A stretch of DNA of 64,000 nucleotides, from positions 62,001 to 126,000 of the forward strand of contig JAJPHN010000034.1 of the NCBI GenBank assembly GCA_021325235.1, in the 5' to 3' direction. Shown here piece after piece: positions 16,186 to 26,900 of this stretch. The notes under the pieces are model-generated. The model searched no databases. It was not told where the DNA came from and saw only the letters and a list, made by a program, of their open reading frames with translations. Numbering within the stretch: the first letter of the stretch is position 1; each line of letters starts with the position of its first letter. Position numbers and translations under genes: made by a program. The stretch is from Terriglobia bacterium (GTDB lineage Bacteria; Acidobacteriota; Terriglobia; Bryobacterales; Bryobacteraceae).

Positions 16186-16972
16186 TTTGCGGTTGCTGCG
16201 GATTGGCTCCGCCCACATCGCCGTATTGAATATTGCTTTCCGTCTTGAACTGGAACTTCTTGTAGTGATCGTACTTGATCACAATTTTGATGCGTTGGCT
16301 CGGACCGTCCTTGAAGACCAGCGTGTCATCCGCGTAAGTGTACACAGGAAACCACCATTTGCCGTCGATCTGCTGCCGATAGGTTTCAAATTTCGGAAAC
16401 TGCTGATCCTCTCCGCGCCGCAAGTATCCGGTGGAGCGTCCGTATGTTTTCACGATCTGCAGATCCTGATCGTCCACCCAGATCTGTCCATCGAAGTAGC
16501 GCTTCCGGTCCTTGGTGAGCGTCTTCGGCTTCACCGCGAAGACGTAGCAGGAGATCTCGTCCACCTGCTCGCGGCCGACATACTTCACGTCGTACTGATC
16601 GGCATCGGCGTTGGTCATAACGAACGGCATCACGTTACGAAAATCCTCTTCGTCCTCGTGCGTCATCACAATGTTCTGCAGGCTCTGAACCGGAGCGTGC
16701 AGCACATGCGACGTGCGCCGGTTGCGGTCGTCGAAAGTGACCTGCTCCACCAGATCGTAGGTGCCGCCGGGAGGGTCGACTTCTTCCATTTTCGTCGTCT
16801 GCCGGTACTCGTAATTCTCGCGAGCCTGCGCGAACTCCGTCTCTTTTTGCGTGAATTGTTTGATGATGTTCGCAATCTGATCGGGAGTCGGGTCCGGCTT
16901 CTTGTCAACTGCGAAAGCCGGCGACACCACAGTCGCGAAGAACAAAACGGAGGCGCAGATTCTGGGTACCAC
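16154..16972 (-). CDS. Exported protein, outer-membrane-lipoprotein-sorting-like
   Basis: 272 residues from GTG 16970-16972, preceded by AAGAG. The frame extends further upstream but only the chosen start gives a proper signal peptide (PRICASVLFFATVVSPAFA). The mature part has coiled ITKQF..KETEFAQARENYEYRQ and strands RYFDGQIWVDDQDLQIVKTYGRS and WFPVYTYADDTLVF, like the LolA/LolB-type half-barrel domains common in Acidobacteriota. The C-terminus is Pro/Gln-rich. It may bind a lipidic ligand, which is inference. Its 3' end overlaps the phosphatase start. Confidence 0.6.
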   Translation of the reverse strand: MVPRICASVLFFATVVSPAFAVDKKPDPTPDQIANIIKQFTQKETEFAQARENYEYRQTTKMEEVDPPGGTYDLVEQVTFDDRNRRTSHVLHAPVQSLQNIVMTHEDEEDFRNVMPFVMTNADADQYDVKYVGREQVDEISCYVFAVKPKTLTKDRKRYFDGQIWVDDQDLQIVKTYGRSTGYLRRGEDQQFPKFETYRQQIDGKWWFPVYTYADDTLVFKDGPSQRIKIVIKYDHYKKFQFKTESNIQYGDVGGANPQQPQNGQTPPPQPK

Positions 16973-17021
16973 GGTTACTCTTATTGTGACGTAACCACGG
17001 CAGGGCGGCGTTACGGCGCCT

Positions 17022-18212
17022 TTAGCGCGGATCGAGCAGCGCCTTCGCGATCGTAATTCGCTGCATGTTGCTCGTGCCTTCGTAGATGCGCCCGATTTTC
17101 GCATCGCGATAGAGCCTTTCGACCGGATAATCGCGAGTAAACCCGACTCCGCCCAGCACTTCCACCGCTTTCGAGGCGACCTCTTCGGCCATCTGCGACG
17201 CGAAATACTTGGCCATGGCGGCCTCTGTCACGAACGGCCGGCCGGCATCGCGCAGACGCGCCGCGTTATACACCATCAACCGGGCCGCTTCGATGCGCGT
17301 CGCCATCTCGGCCAGCTCAAACTGCACACCCTGGAAATCGCCGATGCGGTGCCCGAACTGTTTGCGTTCCCGCGCGTACTTGAGGGCGTGCTCCAGCGCG
17401 CCTTCCGCCAGTCCGAGCATCTGCGCGCCGATGCCGATGCGGCCTTCGTTCAGCGTCTCGATGGCGATCTTGTAACCCCGCCCGATCTCGCCCAGAATCT
17501 GCGCTGAACTCACGGGCACGTCGTCCAGTATCAGTTCGCAGGTCGAAGAAGCGCGAATACCGAGCTTATCTTCTTTCTTGCCCACCGAAAAGCCGGGCGC
17601 ATTCCGTTCCACGATAAAGCAGGTAATGCCGCGATACCCGGCCGAGGGATCCACCGTGGCGAACAACAGAAAAATATTGGCCTCGGCGGCATTGGTGATC
17701 CAGAGCTTGCGGCCGGAGATACGATACTGCTCGCCATCTTTAACAGCGCGCGTGGTGAGCGCGAACGCATCCGAACCCGATGCCGGCTCCGAAAGCGCGT
17801 AGGCGCCCACGCTCTTCTCGGCCAGCTGCGGCAGATATTTTTGCTTTTGCTCCTCATTTGCCCAGTGCGAAAACGCGTTGTTGACGAGCGTGTTCTGCAC
17901 ATCCACTATGACCGAGGCCGAAGGATCCACCTTCGCAAGCTCTTCGATCGCGAGAACCGATTGAAAAAAGCTGCCGCCCTGTCCGCGGTAGCGCTCTTCG
18001 ATGTCAATGCCCATCAGCCCGAGCGCGAACATCTCCTTGAGCAGGTCGCTGCGAAACTTCCCCTCTTCGTCCATGGCACGCGCCAGCGGTGCCAGCCGGT
18101 CACGGGCAAACTCGCGCACCGAATTCTGGAACAGCCGCTCTTCTTCCTGCAGAATGCTGAGCGGCGCGGGCGGAGCGAGATCTGCAACCGAGGCCATGAC
18201 GCCGACCATCAT
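17022..18212 (-). CDS. Acyl-CoA dehydrogenase (short/branched-chain type)
   Basis: 396 residues, full length. Landmarks are ALSEPASGSDAFAL (FAD/substrate loop), ITNAAEANIFLLFATVDP, GRGYKIAIETLNEGRIGIGAQMLG, the RKQFGHRIGDFQGVQF segment and RIYEGTSNMQRITIAK. The Glu of YEGTSNMQ is the catalytic base of short/branched-chain members. It oxidises acyl-CoA to enoyl-CoA in fatty- or branched-acid breakdown, passing electrons to ETF. Two adjacent ATG codons (18207-18212) follow a GAAGAG site, and the second gives better spacing. No ETF or other beta-oxidation genes lie next to it. Confidence 0.92.
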   Translation of the reverse strand: MMVGVMASVADLAPPAPLSILQEEERLFQNSVREFARDRLAPLARAMDEEGKFRSDLLKEMFALGLMGIDIEERYRGQGGSFFQSVLAIEELAKVDPSASVIVDVQNTLVNNAFSHWANEEQKQKYLPQLAEKSVGAYALSEPASGSDAFALTTRAVKDGEQYRISGRKLWITNAAEANIFLLFATVDPSAGYRGITCFIVERNAPGFSVGKKEDKLGIRASSTCELILDDVPVSSAQILGEIGRGYKIAIETLNEGRIGIGAQMLGLAEGALEHALKYARERKQFGHRIGDFQGVQFELAEMATRIEAARLMVYNAARLRDAGRPFVTEAAMAKYFASQMAEEVASKAVEVLGGVGFTRDYPVERLYRDAKIGRIYEGTSNMQRITIAKALLDPR

Positions 18213-18250
18213 AGCTCTTCGAGAACATTACCGTAAGCTGAAATTGCGCA

Positions 18251-20905
18251 ATGAAACTTCGAATCTTTTCGTTCGCCCTGCTGCTTGCCGCAACTGTTTT
18301 CGGACAGAGTGCGAACACCACCAACGTCACCCGCGCAACCCTCGATAATGGCCTGCGCGTCGTGATCGTGCGCGATCCGCTGGCGCCGGTCGCCACGCTC
18401 CAGGAGAATTATCTCGCCGGTGGGAATGAATCCCCGGCCGGGTTCCCAGGCATGGCGCACGCCCAGGAACACATGGCGTTTCGCGGCTGCGCCGGTCTCA
18501 CCGCCGACCAGATTGCAGCCATTTATGCGCAGCTCGGCGGGTATCAGAATGCCGAAACGCGGCAGGGCGTCACGCAGTATTTCGTGACGCTGCCCTCCAG
18601 GGATCTGGATCTGGCGCTGCGCATCGATGCCGCCTGCATGGCCGAAATTCAGGATTCGGAAGATCAGTGGAAGCAGGAGCGCGGCGCCATTGAGCAGGAA
18701 GTCTCGCGCGATCTCTCCAACCCGATCTATGCCTTCATCACCAGGCTGAACCACGATCTCTTCCGCGGCACGCCCTACGAGAACGATCCACTCGGCACCA
18801 CCGAATCATTCGACAAAACCACCGGCGCCATGCTGAAGCAGTACTACGAAAAGTGGTACGCACCCAATAACGCGATCCTGGTGATCAGCGGCGATGTGGA
18901 TCCCGAGGCCACCCTCGCCAAAATACGCGAATACTACGGCAAGATCGCGCGCCACGATATCCCGCCCAAGCCCGGTATTCATCTGGAAACAGTAGCCGCG
19001 GACTCCTTTACGCTCGACAGCAACCTGCCGTATCTGCTCACCTTGATCGCCTTTCGCTTCCCCGGCACAGACAGTCCCGATTTCGCGCCCTGTGAAATCC
19101 TGGCCGATGTTCTGGCAAGCCAGCGCGCCGATCTTTACGCGCTGGTACCGCAAGGCAAGGCTCTCGGTACTTCCTTTTCGCTGCTCGAGACCAATCGCGA
19201 AGCCAGCGCCGCCTATGCCCTCGGCGCGCTTCCTGCTGGTTCCGATCCTGCGCCGCTGCAGGCCGAGATCCGAAAAATTCTGAACAACTACGCCGCCAAC
19301 GGTGTGCCTGCAGACCTCGTCGAGGCCGCAAAAAAGGGTGAAGTGGCGAGTGCCGAATTCGGCCGCAACTCGATCTCAAATCTTGCCTCGCTCTGGTCGC
19401 AGGCCCTTGCCGATGAAGGACGCCAGTCTCCCGACCAGGATGTCGAGGCGCTCAAACGCGTGACGCTCGAAGATGTGAATCGCGTCGCGAAAAAATATCT
19501 GGTGGAACAAAGCGCGGTCACGGCGACGCTGAAGCCCAAGCCGTCGGGTGCGCCGGTTGCTTCCAAAGGCTTCGGCGGCTCGGAGACGATTACCTCGACC
19601 CCGACTCATCCGGTTGCCCTGCCCGACTGGGCCGAAGCGGCTGTCAAGTCTTTGCAGGTGCCGAAGACGTCGATTCATCCGGTCGACGTCACGCTCGCCA
19701 ATGGCATCCGTCTGATTGTCGAGACAGAGCGTGCCAGCCCGACCGTTACCTTAGTGGGCTCCATTAAAACGCAGACGCAGATGCAGACTCCGCCCGGGCA
19801 GGACGGCGTCGCGGATGTGCTCGAAGGACTGTTCTCATACGGCACCAAAACACTCGACCGGCTGGCCTTCCAGAAAGCACTGGATGATATCGCGGCTGGC
19901 GAAACGGCCGGCACGAACTTCAGCCTGAAAGTGCTGAAGCAGGATTTTGCGCGCGGAGTGGAATTGCTCGCCGATAACGAACTGCATCCGGCGCTGCCGC
20001 GCGAGGCGTTCCAGGTCGTGCAGCAGCAGACTGCCGAAGAGAGCGCGGGCGAACTCGAGTCGCCGGGATACAAAACCGGCCGCGCCATTACCCGCGCGCT
20101 CGTGCCGCCCAAGGATCCGCTCCTGCGCGAGACAACCCCGGCCACCATCAAGTCGATCAAATACGACGATCTCGTGAATTACTACAACGCAACGTTCCGG
20201 CCCGATCTGACGACCATTGCCGTGATCGGCGACATCACCCCGGAAGACGCGCGCGCCATTGTCGAAAAATATTTCGGGCCCTGGAAAGCCCAGGGAACGA
20301 AACCGGTCGTGACGCTGCCCGCCATCCCCGGCAATAAGCCGAGTGCAGTGAATGTGCCGGATCCGAGCGCGGTACAGGATGAAGTGACGCTCGCGCAGGA
20401 GCTCGAGATGAACCGCTTTAATCCCGATTACTATGCCATCCGTCTCGGAAATCACGTGCTGGCCGGAGGTCTCTATGCAACCCGCCTGTGGCGCGATCTG
20501 CGGCAGAATACCGGCTACGTCTACACGGTGAACACCGATATCGAAGCGGGCGAGACACGCGCCACCTACACGATCGAATTCGGCTGTGATCCGAAAAATG
20601 TCTCCAAGGCGCGCGCCATCATCGATCGCGATCTGAACGATATGGCGAAATCGGATGTCTCACCGGCCGAATTGCAGCAAGCGAAAGCCCTGATCCTGCG
20701 CCAGATTCCGCTGGCCGAATCGAGCGAAGATGCCGTTGCCGGCGGATTCATCGCGCGGGCGCGCATCGGCATGCCCCTTGATGAGCCCTTCAAAGCCGCC
20801 GAAAAATATTTCTCCATGAGCGCAGACGAAGTCAAGGCGGCCTTTGCCAAGCGCGTGAAGCCGGGCGACTTCGTGCAGGTTGTACGCGGACCCGCTCCGC
20901 AGTAA
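18251..20905 (+). CDS. Exported M16-family zinc peptidase, two-domain
   Basis: 884 residues. A signal peptide (LRIFSFALLLAATVFGQS) leads into the M16 N-terminal domain with the inverted zinc motif HAQEH (H70, E73, H74). The third zinc ligand is E150 in GAIEQEVSRD, exactly 76 residues after the motif, as in the family. A second, inactive M16 half starts near residue 470 (VDVTLANGIRLIVE). This is the periplasmic/outer-membrane type of processing or oligopeptide-degrading protease. It is divergent from the acyl-CoA dehydrogenase (38 bp apart) and followed after 12 bp by the Clp-N gene, so the three rightward genes likely form a unit. Confidence 0.92.
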   Translation: MKLRIFSFALLLAATVFGQSANTTNVTRATLDNGLRVVIVRDPLAPVATLQENYLAGGNESPAGFPGMAHAQEHMAFRGCAGLTADQIAAIYAQLGGYQNAETRQGVTQYFVTLPSRDLDLALRIDAACMAEIQDSEDQWKQERGAIEQEVSRDLSNPIYAFITRLNHDLFRGTPYENDPLGTTESFDKTTGAMLKQYYEKWYAPNNAILVISGDVDPEATLAKIREYYGKIARHDIPPKPGIHLETVAADSFTLDSNLPYLLTLIAFRFPGTDSPDFAPCEILADVLASQRADLYALVPQGKALGTSFSLLETNREASAAYALGALPAGSDPAPLQAEIRKILNNYAANGVPADLVEAAKKGEVASAEFGRNSISNLASLWSQALADEGRQSPDQDVEALKRVTLEDVNRVAKKYLVEQSAVTATLKPKPSGAPVASKGFGGSETITSTPTHPVALPDWAEAAVKSLQVPKTSIHPVDVTLANGIRLIVETERASPTVTLVGSIKTQTQMQTPPGQDGVADVLEGLFSYGTKTLDRLAFQKALDDIAAGETAGTNFSLKVLKQDFARGVELLADNELHPALPREAFQVVQQQTAEESAGELESPGYKTGRAITRALVPPKDPLLRETTPATIKSIKYDDLVNYYNATFRPDLTTIAVIGDITPEDARAIVEKYFGPWKAQGTKPVVTLPAIPGNKPSAVNVPDPSAVQDEVTLAQELEMNRFNPDYYAIRLGNHVLAGGLYATRLWRDLRQNTGYVYTVNTDIEAGETRATYTIEFGCDPKNVSKARAIIDRDLNDMAKSDVSPAELQQAKALILRQIPLAESSEDAVAGGFIARARIGMPLDEPFKAAEKYFSMSADEVKAAFAKRVKPGDFVQVVRGPAPQ

Positions 20906-20917
20906 ACTGGCTTTCGC

Positions 20918-21436
20918 ATGTTTGAGCGCTATACAGAGAAGGCACGCCGGGTGATCTTTTTCGCGAAGTACGAAGCGAGTACACTCGGTTCACCTTATGT
21001 CGAACCCGAGCACCTTCTGCTGGGCATGATTCGCGAAGATAAAGACTTCGTGGCGCAGCTTCTGCCCGGGAAACGAGAGGCGCTCGACCAACGCATCCGC
21101 GAAGGAGCCGAGGCGCGCGAGCGAATCGCGACGAGTGTCGACCTGCCGCTCTCGAGGGCCGCTAGGCACTGCCTGGCTTACGCGGCCGAAGAAGCCGAGC
21201 GCATGGCTCACAAGAATATCGGGGTTCCTCATTTGCTCATGGGTCTGTTACGCGAAGAATCCCGCGCCAAATCGATTCTCGAGGATTTTGGCGTGAACCT
21301 TGATGCCGCCCGCAACGCGGTGCTGCGCGGCACCACGGATCCCGTACAGCTGTTCTACGCGCTCCAGAGCCGCTTCACTCCTCTGACTCTGCGCCTGCGG
21401 CCGGAGAATGAGCCCGCGTTCACCTTCCTGCCATGA
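20918..21436 (+). CDS. Stand-alone Clp N-terminal (repeat) domain protein
   Basis: 172 residues. The two Clp-N repeats are visible: FERYTEKARRVIFFAKYEASTLG with VEPEHLLLGMIRE, then LSRAARHCLAYAAEEAERM with IGVPHLLMGLLRE. In ClpC this domain binds adaptors or marked substrates, but here no AAA+ module follows. About 30 extra residues end the protein. It may therefore act as an adaptor or decoy for a Clp ATPase encoded elsewhere. The stop overlaps the amidase start (ATGA, 21433-21436). Start ATG 20918 is 12 bp after the protease gene. Confidence 0.85.
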   Translation: MFERYTEKARRVIFFAKYEASTLGSPYVEPEHLLLGMIREDKDFVAQLLPGKREALDQRIREGAEARERIATSVDLPLSRAARHCLAYAAEEAERMAHKNIGVPHLLMGLLREESRAKSILEDFGVNLDAARNAVLRGTTDPVQLFYALQSRFTPLTLRLRPENEPAFTFLP

Positions 21437-22764
21437 CCATCCGCCAGCTTGGCGCAGATTTGCGCTCCGGTCGAATCTCGTGTGTGGATCTGATCGAGCA
21501 ATCGCTCGTACGCGCGCGTGAGCACGGAGACCTTCGCGCCTTCATCACCGTGACCGACGAGGAAGCGCGCGCCGAAGCAGCCGAGCGCGATCGCGAACTA
21601 CGGCAGGGTCTCGATCGCGGTCCTCTGCACGGCATTCCGATCGCACTCAAAGATCTCTTCTACACCAACGGCATTCGCACCACCGGCGGCTCTCTGCTTT
21701 ACAAGGATTTCGTTCCCGATTACGATGCCGATGTTGTCGCACGATTGCGCGAGGCGGGCGCAATCAGTATCGGCAAGCTCAACCTGCACGAGCTGGCATT
21801 CGGCATCACTTCGCGCAATCCGCACTTCGGGACGGTTCTGAATCCCGTTGATAAAACCCGTCTGGCGGGCGGCTCGAGCGGCGGTTCCGGCGCAGCCATA
21901 GCCGCCGGCATTGTGCCCATGGCGCTTGGCACCGATACCGGCGGCTCCATTCGCATTCCGGCTTCTTACTGCGGCATCGTCGGTCTGAAGCCGAGCTACG
22001 GTCTGGTGAGCCGGCGTGGTGTTCTGCCGCTCGGTTTCACGCTCGATCACGTAGGGCCCATGGGTACAAGCGTCGAATACTGCGCGCTCGCCATGAACGC
22101 TATGGCCGATGTGCAGCAGGAATACAATCTGCCACCGCTGGCTGACTTCAAGGGCATACGAATCGGCCTGCCGCGCAACTTCTTCTTCGACAATGTCGAC
22201 GAGTCCGTCGCCAATGCAGTGAAGAACGCCATCGGACGAATGCAAACTGCCGGCGCGCAAGTCAGCGAAGTCCTCGTCCCTGATTTCGCGGAACTAAACA
22301 CCGTTTCACACATGATTCTTCTGGCCGAATTCGCCTCGCTGCATCCGGGAGCGCGCGACCGCTCACGATTCGGCAACGACGTCTGGGCTCTGCTCGAGCA
22401 GGGCCGTATGGTCGCCGCGCACGAATACATCAATGCCCAGCGCCTGCGCCAGCTCTTTCGCGAAGAAATGCGCGGGGTTTGGAAAAACATCGATGTACTC
22501 GCCACGCCCACCACTCCCATCGTGGCGCCGCCTGCCGAAGCCAAGACGATTCGCATCCATGGCCAGGAGGAAGGTGTCCGGCCCGCCAGCACCCGCCTGG
22601 TCCGCGCCGTCAATTGCACCGGTGAACCGGCGCTTTCCATGCCCTGCGGCAAAACACCAGAAGGCTTGCCGGTTGGTTTGCAGTTGATCGGCCCCATACG
22701 CAGCGACGCCCGGCTCCTGCAAATCGCCAAAAGCCTGGAGTCACTCCTCGAACATCCGAACTGA
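21433..22764 (+). CDS. Amidase-signature family protein (GatA-like)
   Basis: 443 residues with an intact Ser-cisSer-Lys triad: K73 in IALKDLFY, S148 in GGSSGGSGAAIAAG and S172 in TDTGGSIRIPASYCGIVGLKP. The length is slightly below GatA (~480). It hydrolyses amides, or supplies ammonia as GatA does in tRNA-dependent amidation. No gatB or gatC lies next to it, so a general amidase is as likely as GatA. The ATG overlaps the stop of the Clp-N gene. It converges with larE 15 bp downstream, without an obvious hairpin terminator. Confidence 0.85.
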   Translation: MTIRQLGADLRSGRISCVDLIEQSLVRAREHGDLRAFITVTDEEARAEAAERDRELRQGLDRGPLHGIPIALKDLFYTNGIRTTGGSLLYKDFVPDYDADVVARLREAGAISIGKLNLHELAFGITSRNPHFGTVLNPVDKTRLAGGSSGGSGAAIAAGIVPMALGTDTGGSIRIPASYCGIVGLKPSYGLVSRRGVLPLGFTLDHVGPMGTSVEYCALAMNAMADVQQEYNLPPLADFKGIRIGLPRNFFFDNVDESVANAVKNAIGRMQTAGAQVSEVLVPDFAELNTVSHMILLAEFASLHPGARDRSRFGNDVWALLEQGRMVAAHEYINAQRLRQLFREEMRGVWKNIDVLATPTTPIVAPPAEAKTIRIHGQEEGVRPASTRLVRAVNCTGEPALSMPCGKTPEGLPVGLQLIGPIRSDARLLQIAKSLESLLEHPN

Positions 22765-22779
22765 GTTCTCGAAGGCTGC

Positions 22780-23640
22780 TTATTCTCTCGCCAGCACCGC
22801 GTTCAGGCTGCCCTGGCGATAGCCTTCCAGGTCAAGCGTCACGTACAAAAAGCCGAGCTGTTTGAAGACCTTTGTGAAGGCCTCGGCTACGTCCGAATTG
22901 AGCGCGCGTGGAAGCTCGTCTTTGGCGATCTCGATACGCACCAGCTCACCATGAAAGCGCACTCGAAACTGCCGGAATCCGAGCGCCCGAATGAACTCTT
23001 CGCCTTCTTCAATCGTGCGAATCGTCTCTTTCGTTACCGGAGTTCCGTAGGGCACGCGCGAGCTCAGGCAAGCCGCCGCCGGACGGTCCCAGATCGATAA
23101 GCCCGCACGCTTGGCCAGTTCCCGAATCTCGGCTTTGCTCAGCTTGGCTCGCACCAGCGGCGCTTCCACTTCGTGCAGCTTCGCGGCCTGCTGCCCGGGC
23201 CGGTAATCGCCCAGGTCGTCCGCGTTTACGCCATAAACAATGTGCCGGTAGCCTTCGCGTGCGGCGTACTCGTTGAGTCGAGTAAACAGCTCGTCCTTGC
23301 AGTGGAAGCAGCGATTCTTATCGTTGCGCACATACTCGGGGTTCTCGAACTCATGCGTGGCGATGTACTGATGTCGAAAACCGCATTCGCGCGCAAATTC
23401 TTCAGCCGCGCGTTTGTGCGATGCCGGAATCGAAGCGGAATCGGCTGTGATGGCGATTGCGTCTTCTCCCAGCACGTGCTGTGCAGCCCACGCCAGATAC
23501 GCTGAATCGGTTCCGCCCGAATAAGCAACGATTACTCGTCCAAGCTCACGTAAGTGCGAAAAAACCGCCTCTTGCTTTTCGAGCAGTTCGGCCTCGCTCG
23601 CCGAAGTACGCGTGCCTTCGATGGCGACTAGCGCTGCCAT
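22780..23640 (-). CDS. larE: LarE-type ATP-dependent sulfur transferase
   Basis: 286 residues from ATG 23640; the frame is open upstream but has no coding character there. PP-loop SGGTDS (41-46) binds ATP. Conserved cysteines are C111 and C114 (RCFHCKDEL) and C191 in PAAACLSSRVPYG. C191 corresponds to the sulfur-donor Cys of LarE; the extra CxxC suggests the three-cysteine type thought to hold an iron-sulfur cluster. LarE adds sulfur to pyridinium biscarboxylic acid mononucleotide for the nickel-pincer cofactor of lactate racemase and relatives. larB, larC and larA are not in the window. It could also serve another sulfur-transfer pathway. Confidence 0.85.
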   Translation of the reverse strand: MAALVAIEGTRTSASEAELLEKQEAVFSHLRELGRVIVAYSGGTDSAYLAWAAQHVLGEDAIAITADSASIPASHKRAAEEFARECGFRHQYIATHEFENPEYVRNDKNRCFHCKDELFTRLNEYAAREGYRHIVYGVNADDLGDYRPGQQAAKLHEVEAPLVRAKLSKAEIRELAKRAGLSIWDRPAAACLSSRVPYGTPVTKETIRTIEEGEEFIRALGFRQFRVRFHGELVRIEIAKDELPRALNSDVAEAFTKVFKQLGFLYVTLDLEGYRQGSLNAVLARE

Positions 23641-23901
23641 ATCTCCACTATAAGCGCCCCCCGGCGAGTGCCCCTTGTCATCACCTCCCGGGTTCCCGTT
23701 CACTCGAGATTCCAGCACGCCAGCAGGGCAAAGCCTCTTTCTCGCAGCTAACCAATTCATAACTAATCTCAGGAATTTACGCTGCAAGCGCTTGCTTAAT
23801 ACTTTCTCCTGCTTGTCTTTCGAGCCGACCCGCTTTTCTTTGCTGTTGTTTTCGTGTATTCTGTTTACAACCAATTCAGGGCTGTTACAAAAGGGGTCCA
23901 T

Positions 23902-26900
23902 ATGAGAAGTCGCTCGCTGGCGCTTTTTGCGCTCTTTCTGCTGTTTGCCGGGTCCTTCACGCTGCTCAATGCGCAGGAGGTCGCGGCAACGCTCACCGGA
24001 ACCATCACCGATCCCACCGGCGCCGTCGTGCAAGGCGCCGAGATCACGATTCACAACAACGACACCAATACCGACGTGCGTACACTCACCACCTCGGGAT
24101 CCGGCGCCTACACCGCCACCAATCTGCCGCCCGGGAACTACACCGTCAATGTGAAAGCTTCCGGTTTCCGCGTCAATTCCATTTCGAATGTCGTGCTGCA
24201 CGTCGCTGAACTGCGCACGCTGAACGCCCAACTCGAACCGGGACAGGTTACCGAAACCGTCAACGTCGCTTCGACCACCACGCCCGTGCAGACCTCGAGC
24301 GCGGCGCAGGCCGCCACCATCACCGGCACGCAGGTGCGCGAACTGCAGCTCAATAACCGCAACTTCGAGCAGCTGGTCACGCTGCAGCCCGGCGTCGTTT
24401 CGGGCCTGCCGGACATCATCAATTTCGGCATCAGCAATACCAGTTCAGTCTCAGTGAACGGGGCGCGCACCGGGGCCAATAACTGGACCGTGGACGGTGC
24501 CGACATCAACGACAGCGGCTCGAATCTCACCCTGTTGAATGTGCCGAGCGTCGATGCCATTCAGGAATTCACCATGCAGCGCAGCACCTATGACGCGCAG
24601 TACGGTCGCAGCGGCGGCGGTCAGGTGCTTGTAGCTACCAAATCCGGCACCAGCCAGTTCCATGGCGATGCCTACGAGTTCTTTCGCAACGATATTCTCA
24701 ACGCCAACGAATTCTTCGCCAATACTGCGGGCCGTCCCAAAGCGCCGCTGCGCTACAACGACTTCGGATTCACCATCGGCGGCCCGCTCTTCATCCCCAA
24801 GGTCTACAGCCGCAGCGCATCGAAGACGTTCTTCTTTTGGTCCGAAGAATGGCGTAAGACCGGGCAGCCCTCAACCAATACGGCGCTGCTGCCCGCCACT
24901 GGCGAACTGAACGGCAGCTTCCCGGGTGTACAGCTGAATCCCGCATCGGCCCCCGCGGGCTGCATTACCAACACACCTGCTGGCGGCCAGATCAACCCCG
25001 CCTGCTTCAGCCAAAACGCCAAGGCGTACATCGCCAACATCTATTCGAAGTTCACGGCAAATGGCCCTTCGAACGAATACATCAGCACCGTCAATTCGAA
25101 GCAGAATTATCGCCAGGACATCGTACGCGTCGACCAGAACATCACCGACCGCGTCCACCTCTTCGGCCGCTTCATGCAGGACGATGTGCCGACAACCGAA
25201 CCGGGTGGACTCTTCGCCGGCAATCCCCTGCCCGGCATCTCGTCCACCGCGACCGATGCTCCGGGCCGCAACGTGGTTGGCAATCTCACCTATACGATTT
25301 CTCCTTCGGTCGTGAATGAGGTTGCGTACGCCTACTCCTGGGGCGCCATCAACAGCTCCATCACGGGCTCGATCACTTCACCCGACTTCGTCAAGTCGCT
25401 CACCAATAATTTCCCGTACACCGATCCCTACAACCGCGTGCCCGGTATCACGATCACCGGCGTAACCGGCGTGGCGATTCCGGTCTCGCCCTACCACGAA
25501 CGCAACATCGATCAGAACGTCTACGACAATCTCTCCATCAGCCACGGCAATCATTCCATTCGCACCGGCATCAGCGTGCAATGGATGGAAAAGACGGAAA
25601 ACGCGGTTAACGGCACGAACGGCAGCTTCAGTTTCCGCAACGCTTATGGCAATCCCGCGTTCGCGAACTTCCTTCTGGGCGATGCATCCCAGTTCACGCA
25701 GGCCAACCGCGACATCATTCCCGACCTGCACTATGTGAACATCGAGGCCTTCGTTCAGGACGACTGGAAAATTCGTCCCAACCTGACGCTCAACCTTGGC
25801 GTTCGCTACAGCTACTTCCCGTCGCCGACCGATTCGAACAACGTTCTCGATAACTTTGATCCAGCGGTATTCAATCCGGCGGCGGCACCGCTGATCAATC
25901 CCGTAACAGGCCAGTTCGTTGCCGGCCAGGGCGTCGTCCCCGCCACCTATGTCAACGGCATCATCTTCCCGAAGAGCTCCTGCGCCGCTGTGCAGAAGAC
26001 GGCTCCCGTCACCTGCTCTCCCTACGGCAACCTGGTGAATCCCAACTCCAACAACAACTGGGGTCCGCGTGCAGGCTTTGCCTGGGATCCGCGCGGCAAT
26101 GGCAAAACGTCGATTCGCGGCGGTTACGGGATTTACTACGATCGCTCGCTCAACGGCATCTGGGAGCAGAACGCCTTCGCCAATCCGCCGCTGGTGCAGA
26201 GCGCGCTGATTCTGAACACGAAATTCGACAACCCCCTCGGCGGCACGACATCCACCCCGCTCGGCCCGACGCCTCCGCATGCCACCGGCAATCCGACCTT
26301 CAAAGTTCCTTCGTATCAGGGTTGGAACTTCTCGGTGCAGCAGCAGATCGCGTCGAACACTGTGCTCGAAGTGGCGTATGTTGGCGGCGTAGGCCGTCAT
26401 CTGCTCGGCGAATACGATCCCGAACAGCCTACTCTGGGCGTTCGCTTCGCCAATCCGACCGTACAGGTCAACGCCATCCGTCCGTATGTCGGCTATTCCG
26501 ATTTCACGGATATCGCGCCGCTCTTTAACAGCAACTACAATTCGCTCCAGGTCTCAATGAACCGCCATGTCACGAATCAGCTGACCATCGGCCTCGCTTA
26601 CACGTGGTCTCGTAACCTGGCCGATAACGCTGCTGATCGCGGAGCACCGGTGAACGACACTTACAACTTCTACCAGAGCTATGGACCTCCCGGCATCAAC
26701 ACGCCGCATGTCTTCAAGGCCAGCTATGTCTGGGATCTGCCCATCTTCAAATCGCAGCAGGGCTTCTTCGGGCACGTACTGGGTGGCTGGGAACTCTCCG
26801 GCATCACCACCTTCCAGTCCGGCTCCTCCTTCACCATTACGCAATCGAACGACCCGTTCAATTCGGACGATTGGGGCACCGGCGCCGGTCTCTTCCCCGG

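Noticed and set aside
23641-24231. Upstream extension of larE
   Set aside because: The added residues overlap the receptor gene on the other strand and lack coding character; ATG 23640 fits LarE length.
25378-26400. Leftward ORF of 340 codons inside the TonB receptor gene
   Set aside because: Antisense shadow with no recognisable domain or ribosome-binding site.
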